Below are positions 31,940 to 36,735 of a stretch of DNA of 36,735 bases, piece by piece (the first letter of the stretch is position 1; each line of letters starts with the position of its first letter). The translations under genes and the position numbers were made by a program. The stretch is from Prevotella sp. (GTDB lineage: Bacteria; Bacteroidota; Bacteroidia; Bacteroidales; Bacteroidaceae). The stretch covers positions 1 to 36,735 of the forward strand of contig JAFWQE010000099.1 in assembly GCA_017509155.1 (NCBI GenBank). The letters run 5' to 3'. The notes beneath the pieces are model-generated. The model ran no database searches. It saw only the letters and a program-made list of their open reading frames with translations, and had not been told where the DNA came from.

Positions 31940-34330
31940 TCAATAGGCCTTTGTCGTTTTCTTCAGTACCACAGGTCCTATCATACCAGAGCGAAGAAGC
32001 GGCGAGTCTTTCTCGAAGAATTTCATGGAGACAACGGCCTTGCGCTTTGTTGGGCGAGGCTGTCCCTTGCTGAGCCATTCGGGCACTTGTTTCATAAACC
32101 GTCCGATACCCGGCGACTTGGGGGCTGCGCCAAAGGTCACTGGTTCTGACCATTCAACATCTTCAGGCTCCAGCTCATCGCCCACCATCCGGTTCACCCA
32201 TAGGTTCGTTACATCTATCTCCAGGGTGTTATCGCCTCTAAGCAAAGCGTCAGTGATGTCAATGGTAAAAGGTGGTCGCCAAAGTGTGCCGCACACCTTT
32301 CCGTTAACCTTAACCACAGCGAGATTCTTCACTTCGCCCAAGTCAAGAACGTAACTATAGTTGCGCTTCAGCTCTTTCATATATAGATGCTGTGAATAGG
32401 TTGCTGTGCCTGAGAAATATTTGATGTCGTTGTCGGCCGATTCGTTCCAGGGCATGAGCGATGGCCACTCCACTTGTTTGCCATCGGCGAATTTGACGGA
32501 CCACAGACCATTGATAGGCAACGTGGCTATCACATTGCTGGGGAAACCGTCTGCGTTTGATGCCGTCTCAATTGTCTTGACCTTAAGAATCAAGAATACA
32601 GCACGACGGGTGGTAAGGTTCAATTTTACCTGTGTCTTCCCGTCTATCATCTTCCATATTCTGGCAATGGATGTCTCTCCCGTCTCTGGATCCCACACTT
32701 CGGGCATTCTGCCTGTCCCTTCTATTGTAAGTGTAGGGGCAAGATCGACATCTTTGGTATTGGCAATGAAATAGATATCGGTACCCTCGTCGCTACGATG
32801 TATCCACTGAACACTTTCTACATCAGCAGACAACGATTGCTCCTTGCTCTTGAAATCATCGACGAAGCGACCTCTTTGCAAGAGAGCCTGACAACGGGCA
32901 AAGTAGGAAAACAGCGGACCGGCACCATCCCTCCACCATGTCTGTCCCGGTGTCCACCATGTGCCCCACATACCGAAGGTCATGCCAGGCTGCGCATTCA
33001 CCCATGGATTGTGCGCTGCTGCGTGAAGCATCAACTTGTTGATGCCAAGGCAGAATGCAGAGTCGGCGATGGCTTTCAGACGGGCAGGATCGTCCATCCA
33101 CGCATGAAGCGGCCAGCAGGTGAACCCCTCTGCATAAACAATCTCATGTCCGACGCGCCTTGCTGCATTCACCACACGAGGAATATCTTTCCAACCCCAG
33201 TTGGTGGGCTTTGCCCAGAACTCGGCACAGATAGGATCATCAGCAGCTAACTGCCGTACGATTTTATCGGTGTTGATGGGGTTGAACGGCTTGGCAGAAC
33301 CAGTTCCGTATGGCTGCACCAGCAACTGCAGACCGTGCTCATGTGCCATTTGGCTCATATAGCCATAATAGTTTTCGGCAAATAGATCCGACACCGTCTC
33401 ACGCCATTCGCGCTTGAATTGCTCCGTAGCCTGATGGTCGTCGATGACAACTCCTGCCAAGGCTGGCAACCATTTTCGGATATCATATCCTTTTCGTTTC
33501 AGGAACTCCTCTGGCATTCGCTTGGTCCATTCCTGACCGCCTGCCTCGTAGCTGTCTATCTCCAATCGCTGGAAGGTCTTGCCCGTCTCTTCACCAGCCA
33601 GGCTTAGCAGCATGGCAGGATAGCCCGACCAATAATGGGCAACAGCCTCACGACTCATCTTGTCGCATTCCAGACCCGTACCACTTTCGGGTGATGTGCT
33701 ACCATTGGTCTTCCCATTAGCCGTATGTCCGAAGCGATATACTTTCCACTTTCCTTTCGGAAGCAGAATGGTGGAAGCACCTGGAAACACGATGATTTGC
33801 TCTTTCTGAACGATGCTGTCATCTGGCACTGCTACAACGGCGATGTCTTCATAATAACCGAAATTCGCCTCTGGCTGCATCAGCTGGACGCGACGTTTCC
33901 CCTGTGACTCAAGCATCGTCCATACAAGTTTCTGCATGGAATACTCAGGTTTAACCGTCGGATAGGCACTCGATGACCACCCCGGACAATTGTGCGTACC
34001 ATAGGAAAGACCCAAACGGCTGCATTCGCTGATGGCAAACTTCATCAGCTGTTGCCATCGCTCAGAGCCGATGGCATTGGCGGTGTCCTTCACCAGTCCC
34101 TGTGCTGTACCGCCCACCTGAAAGTTCTGCACACCGCCGATGCCAGCCTTCTGATAAGCCTCTAGGTCGGCGGTTATTCCTTCTTTTGATATCAGGCCGT
34201 CCATCCACTGCCATATCATAATGGGCTTTGCTTCGGCTGGAGGATTTCTGAAATTATCCTCCAGCGTCTGGCTGTTAACACTGTGTAATCCTAAAACAGA
34301 CAACACGAATATAAGTAGCCGCTCTTTCAT
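31940..34330 (-). CDS. GH106-type glycoside hydrolase (alpha-L-rhamnosidase-like)
   Basis: 796 residues with signal peptide (MKERLLIFVLSVLGLHSVNS). The N-terminal part (FRNPPAEAKPIMIWQWMDGLISKEGITADLEAYQKAGIGGVQNFQV, YGTHNCPGWSSSAYP) and the catalytic-barrel text (RLEIDSYEAGGQEWTKRMPEEFLKRKGYD, VYAEGFTCWPLHAWMDDP) are typical of family GH106. These enzymes remove alpha-L-rhamnose from plant pectin or related glycans. A beta-sandwich galactose-binding-like module ends the protein (YVLDLGEVKNLAVVKVNGKVCGTLWRPPF). It is somewhat short for the family. There is no SusC/SusD pair or other CAZyme nearby, so it is not in a visible utilization locus. Confidence 0.88.
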   Translation of the reverse strand: MKERLLIFVLSVLGLHSVNSQTLEDNFRNPPAEAKPIMIWQWMDGLISKEGITADLEAYQKAGIGGVQNFQVGGTAQGLVKDTANAIGSERWQQLMKFAISECSRLGLSYGTHNCPGWSSSAYPTVKPEYSMQKLVWTMLESQGKRRVQLMQPEANFGYYEDIAVVAVPDDSIVQKEQIIVFPGASTILLPKGKWKVYRFGHTANGKTNGSTSPESGTGLECDKMSREAVAHYWSGYPAMLLSLAGEETGKTFQRLEIDSYEAGGQEWTKRMPEEFLKRKGYDIRKWLPALAGVVIDDHQATEQFKREWRETVSDLFAENYYGYMSQMAHEHGLQLLVQPYGTGSAKPFNPINTDKIVRQLAADDPICAEFWAKPTNWGWKDIPRVVNAARRVGHEIVYAEGFTCWPLHAWMDDPARLKAIADSAFCLGINKLMLHAAAHNPWVNAQPGMTFGMWGTWWTPGQTWWRDGAGPLFSYFARCQALLQRGRFVDDFKSKEQSLSADVESVQWIHRSDEGTDIYFIANTKDVDLAPTLTIEGTGRMPEVWDPETGETSIARIWKMIDGKTQVKLNLTTRRAVFLILKVKTIETASNADGFPSNVIATLPINGLWSVKFADGKQVEWPSLMPWNESADNDIKYFSGTATYSQHLYMKELKRNYSYVLDLGEVKNLAVVKVNGKVCGTLWRPPFTIDITDALLRGDNTLEIDVTNLWVNRMVGDELEPEDVEWSEPVTFGAAPKSPGIGRFMKQVPEWLSKGQPRPTKRKAVVSMKFFEKDSPLLRSGMIGPVVLKKTTKAY

Positions 34331-34347
34331 CTTATCGGTATTTGTTG

Positions 34348-34355
34348 CAAAGGTA
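34348..34355 (-). promoter_or_regulatory. -7 box of the GH106 gene
   Basis: Minus-strand TACCTTTG, 17 nt before the ATG at 34330; -33 box not clear. Confidence 0.5.
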
Positions 34356-34418
34356 ACAGTTTATTTTGAGATAATACGATTCGAACGGTTTTTTCATATA
34401 ATTCAAGTTTCGGGAGTT

Positions 34419-34577
34419 GGCTTAGGAGTTAGGAGTCTGGGGGTTTTGGAGTTCTCTGCAAGCAGAGCGACCAAGGTCGAGCGTGGACATTAGTTTCGAT
34501 TCCAGAAATCCAAGAAAAATGAGCGAGTAAATCTATCGTCCAGACTCCCAAACTCCTAAACTCCCAAACTCCAAAAG
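34419..34577 (+). repeat. Second gene-less copy of the S23 cassette borders
   Basis: Order: AGGAGTT-type heptamers (34419-34453), double-hairpin module (34454-34483), GGACATTAG (34485-34493), 40 bp, TATCGTC (34534-34540), CAGACTCC and AACTCC heptamers to about 34577. In the 40-bp interval a four-codon frame ATG-AGC-GAG-TAA (34519-34530) occupies the position of the S23 gene and ends 3 nt before the right border, as in the 16-kb copy. The heptamers overlap the 3' end of the minus-strand membrane protein gene. Confidence 0.6.
34454..34483 (+). repeat. Double-hairpin module, copy 6
   Basis: CTCTGC-AA-GCAGAG then CGACC-AA-GGTCG, followed by AGCG. Preceded by GGAGTTC, like the copy at 16155. Confidence 0.7.
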
Positions 34578-35209
34578 AGTATAGAACTCCCGAAAGTTGA
34601 ATAGTTTATTTCTTTCCCGTGAATTTCGTCAATATCCTTGATGGCCTTGTTCAGCGAGCGCATCTCGCGGGAAAAGACATAGGATAATACGGCCGTTGTG
34701 ATGACAATCAACACGATATAGACAAGCAACCTTTCACTTGAAGGGAAAGGGATGTCGGTGACATGAAAAACGCCAAACGGAATGCATGCTAACCAGAGCA
34801 ACAGGAAAGGAAGTATGCCGAATGTGTAAAGCTTCTCCCTGCGCTTGAAGGTTATCAGCCGTTGCTGGACACTGAGCACATCGTCTGCTGCCAGATGCTT
34901 ATCGCGGATGGTACTGACATTCCAAAAGTTGAAAGCGGCCTCACCAGCTATCATAAGTCCTATGACAATTATTGGTAACCATGAAAAACCGGCGATGCTT
35001 CTTAGAAGGTAAACAAACAAAGGTAATAACGCCAATTCCGCTACGCTGCCCCAAAAACTCATCTGCTTGATCCACGACACGTGGCCTTTCATCGCCTCTT
35101 TCAACAGACGTCGGCTGACAATCTCCTGCTGTTCCATGCGGTTCTTAAACTCTGCGACCTGACAGCGCAATTCTTCCAGTTCCTGCAAGTTGTTATTCTG
35201 ATTCTCCAT
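34556..35209 (-). CDS. Membrane protein with N-terminal coiled coil, possible anti-sigma partner
   Basis: 217 residues from the ATG at 35209; the upstream open frame is only a shadow of the sigma gene. An N-terminal coiled coil (MENQNNNLQELEELRCQVAEFKNR..., about 1-40) is followed by about four helices in two pairs (near 52-90 and 135-180). It begins 14 nt after the sigma-factor gene, the usual position of an anti-sigma or sensor protein, so that role is inferred from context only. The last residues (STFGSSILFWSLGV) are encoded by the ACTCC heptamer repeat, so the repeat insertion likely changed the original C-terminus. Confidence 0.75.
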   Translation of the reverse strand: MENQNNNLQELEELRCQVAEFKNRMEQQEIVSRRLLKEAMKGHVSWIKQMSFWGSVAELALLPLFVYLLRSIAGFSWLPIIVIGLMIAGEAAFNFWNVSTIRDKHLAADDVLSVQQRLITFKRREKLYTFGILPFLLLWLACIPFGVFHVTDIPFPSSERLLVYIVLIVITTAVLSYVFSREMRSLNKAIKDIDEIHGKEINYSTFGSSILFWSLGV

Positions 35210-35223
35210 AATTCCTGTTGTTT

Positions 35224-35709
35224 TTAATCGTTTGACATAATTTTTAATTCCTCCTTGATGCGGTAGAGACGCACCGATACGTTCTTCACCGAAATGCCCA
35301 TGATGGCCGCAATCTCCTCGTAGCTCATATTCTCCAGCCAAAGCAGGATGATGGCACGGTCGTATTGTCAAAGTCTTGCAATACGCTGGCGCAGCATGTC
35401 CATCTGCCGTGAGTTCAGGTTGGTATCCGTCTCTTCGTAGGGGTTGACGTCCATCGTCAGCGGCACCGTCTTGTGTCGTCGCTTCTTGTGGTCGAGCGAG
35501 ATGCACACGTTCAGGCTGACGCGGTAAATCCAGGAACGAACGTCGCTACGTCCCTCAAACGAGGGCAGACTCTTCCAAAGGTTGATGAGCACTTCCTGGA
35601 ACAAGTCGGCCACCTCATCCTGGTCGTTGGAGAACATATAGCACACGGTGTAAATCGTGCCGCGGTGCTTCCTGACCATTTCTTCAAACTCGTGTTCTAA
35701 ATCTTTCAT
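35224..35709 (-). pseudogene. ECF RNA polymerase sigma factor interrupted by an in-frame TGA
   Basis: From the ATG at 35709 the frame gives an ECF sigma factor: region 2 is EHEFEEMVRKHRGTIYTVCYMFSNDQDEVADLFQEVLINLWKSLPSFEGRSDVRSWIYRVSLNVCISLDHKKR. After 113 codons a TGA (35368-35370) interrupts, and the same frame continues with QYDRAIILLWLENMSYEEIAAIMGISVKNVSVRLYRIKEEL, a full region 4, to TAA at 35224. Total would be 161 codons, normal for the family. Only one base (for example TCA to TGA) separates it from an intact gene. It may be a pseudogene, a sequencing error, or a readthrough site (TGA followed by C). The truncated product would lack -35 recognition. Confidence 0.85.
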
Positions 35710-36033
35710 CTTTTTCTTGTTGAATAAATCAGCATTTGACAATAAGCCACACCAAGGGGGCAAAAAACTACAGTATCGGACGTTTTTTTGCAAAGATATC
35801 AAATAATTTGGTTTTTTATTGCCTTGGTAAGTAAAAAAGGCGCAATCAAATAGGAAGGGGTGACCGCCCTGAAGGTGGCGACGGTCCCGGCGGAGGTAAT
35901 CGGCCCGGTGACGGTGGCCAAAGCGGTAGATAAAAACCTTCATGAATTCCGAGCCAGCCTGAAGAGATTAACTGTTGGATCGGTTTGAGAACCGTTTGGA
36001 AGACACGAACAGTTGCGACAGGCAGACATTATG
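35710..36033. other. Intergenic region between divergent genes
   Basis: No gene is supported. 35855-35935 is GC-rich with partly complementary GGTGACCGCC/GGCGACGG/GGTGACGGTGGCC strings. The minus-strand -7 box of the sigma gene (TATCTTTG, 35791-35798) is here; a clear -33 box is absent. Confidence 0.5.
35791..35798 (-). promoter_or_regulatory. -7 box of the sigma-factor operon
   Basis: Minus-strand TATCTTTG, about 80 nt upstream of the ATG at 35709. Confidence 0.5.
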
Positions 36034-36074
36034 TCAATTATACAAAAATGCGTTACGCAAATTTGTATAATTGA
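36034..36074. promoter_or_regulatory. 41-bp palindrome over the ATPase promoter
   Basis: TCAATTATACAAA (36034-36046) is exactly repeated in reverse complement at 36062-36074, and the centre contains GCGT-T-ACGC (36050-36058), so the whole 41 bp is nearly symmetric. The right arm contains the TTTG -33 box of the next promoter, so a bound dimer would block polymerase. It may instead be an element end. Confidence 0.65.
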
Positions 36075-36093
36075 ATTTTTATCACTATCTTTG
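36062..36093 (+). promoter_or_regulatory. Promoter of the P-loop ATPase gene
   Basis: TTTG (36062-36065), 20 nt, TATCTTTG (36086-36093): exact Bacteroidota promoter, 27 nt before the ATG. Confidence 0.75.
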
Positions 36094-36120
36094 CGCCTGA
36101 AAACTTAGAAACATGTTATC

Positions 36121-36735
36121 ATGATAAAGAACCCATTCCTGACATTCGGTTATAACGGGCCTGAGTACTTTTGCGATAGAGTGAACGAAACAAAACGTTT
36201 AACTTCTCTTTTGGTCAATGGCAATCATGTTGCTCTTATCTCTCCGCGAAGAATGGGCAAGACCGGCCTCATACGGCATTGTTTTGCCCAACAGGAGTTG
36301 CAGGACAACTACTATTTGTTTATCGTTGACATATATGCAACAAAGTCGTTGGCAGAACTCACTTATGCCTTGGGACGCACAATACTCTCGGAGTTGAAGT
36401 CAAAAGAAAGAAAAGTATGGGAGAGGTTTATACAGATAGTTGGCTCACTTCGCACAGGGATTACATTGGACGCATTGGGACAACCAAGCTGGAATCTTGA
36501 AATAGGGGATATTCAGTCGCCTAAAGTTTCGCTTGAAGAAATCTTCCATTATCTGAGTTCAGCTGACAAACCTTGCATTGTTGCTATCGACGAATTTCAG
36601 GCCATCATGGATTATCCCGAACAAAACGTTGAAGCTTTGCTAAGAACCTATATTCAAAACTGTAATAATGCATGGTTCGTTTTTTCTGGTTCCAAGCGTC
36701 ACATGATGGGTGAGATGTTCTCATCATCAGCCAGA
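36121..36735 (+). CDS. ATP-binding protein of the ATPase_2 (AAA/STAND-like) type, cut by the window end
   Basis: The first 205 residues are visible; the frame is open to the last base, so the gene continues outside. It starts MIKNPFLTFGYNGPEYFCDR, then Walker A SPRRMGKT (41-48) and Walker B CIVAIDEFQAI (152-162), with VFSGSKRHMMGEMF after it as the sensor segment. This matches the ATPase_2 (PF01637-like) family, which is found in many copies in Bacteroidales and often carries a C-terminal nuclease-like or DUF domain not visible here. Function is unknown. Strong promoter and a 41-bp palindrome precede it. Confidence 0.85.
   Translation, partial: MIKNPFLTFGYNGPEYFCDRVNETKRLTSLLVNGNHVALISPRRMGKTGLIRHCFAQQELQDNYYLFIVDIYATKSLAELTYALGRTILSELKSKERKVWERFIQIVGSLRTGITLDALGQPSWNLEIGDIQSPKVSLEEIFHYLSSADKPCIVAIDEFQAIMDYPEQNVEALLRTYIQNCNNAWFVFSGSKRHMMGEMFSSSAR

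Noticed and set aside
35210..35506. N-terminal extension of the 34.6-kb membrane protein
   Set aside because: The extension is a frame-shifted reading of the sigma-factor gene; the sequence starting MENQNNN gives the sensible protein.

Overview
The window looks like a chromosomal segment of a Prevotella-type Bacteroidales (Bacteroidota). The basis is: promoters of the Bacteroidota form (TTTG, about 20 nt, TAnnTTTG) before many genes; Bacteroidales-restricted families (DUF4831, BspA-like LRR surface protein, gingipain-type adhesin with a sorting-like C-terminus, GH106); near absence of Shine-Dalgarno sites; and many short palindromic or 7-9-mer tandem repeats between genes. No rRNA, tRNA or CRISPR array was found.

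Layout. 1-3780: class II fructose-bisphosphate aldolase, a secreted protein of unknown function, and two repeat-rich spacers. 3.8-7.8 kb: an AT-richer 1262-residue surface protein and a 67-residue acidic partner, then a terminator and a 145-bp tandem repeat. 8.7-13.7 kb (minus): two paralogous DUF2207-like membrane proteins, a DUF4831 protein and the bifunctional NAD(P)HX repair enzyme. 14-18 kb (plus): a secreted thioredoxin/alpha-beta-hydrolase fusion, MlaE permease and MlaF ATPase separated by an S23-type four-helix-bundle gene inside an inverted-repeat cassette, and an SH3 protein. 18.2-22.3 kb: gingipain-type adhesin (minus) and an O-acetylhomoserine sulfhydrylase-type enzyme (plus). 22.4-25.6 kb: zinc-ribbon membrane protein, a DUF4160/DUF2442 pair and a truncated MobV-type mobilization gene, apparently remains of a mobile element. 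25.7-29.4 kb (plus): membrane protein with winged-helix regulator, a DUF2975/Xre pair with an operator-like palindrome, and a TraB/GumN protein. 29.5-35.7 kb (minus): M3 peptidase with an upstream 45-residue ORF, GH106 enzyme, membrane protein, and an ECF sigma factor gene split by an in-frame TGA. A P-loop ATPase gene runs off the right edge.

The most unusual content is the repeat system. (1) A module of about 29 nt folding as two small hairpins occurs six times, always in the same orientation, with compensatory base changes; filled and empty versions of one insertion site lie about 250 bp apart. (2) Inverted 9-mer repeat arms flank the S23 gene exactly where it separates mlaE from mlaF, and two other copies (28.3 and 34.5 kb) have the same borders with only 35-40 bp in place of the gene. 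(3) A 104-bp element with perfect 30-bp inverted arms has degenerate relatives in an array at 2.95-3.42 kb. Together they suggest a non-autonomous repeat family that may carry S23-type genes as cargo. Annotation is by reading alone; no searches were run.
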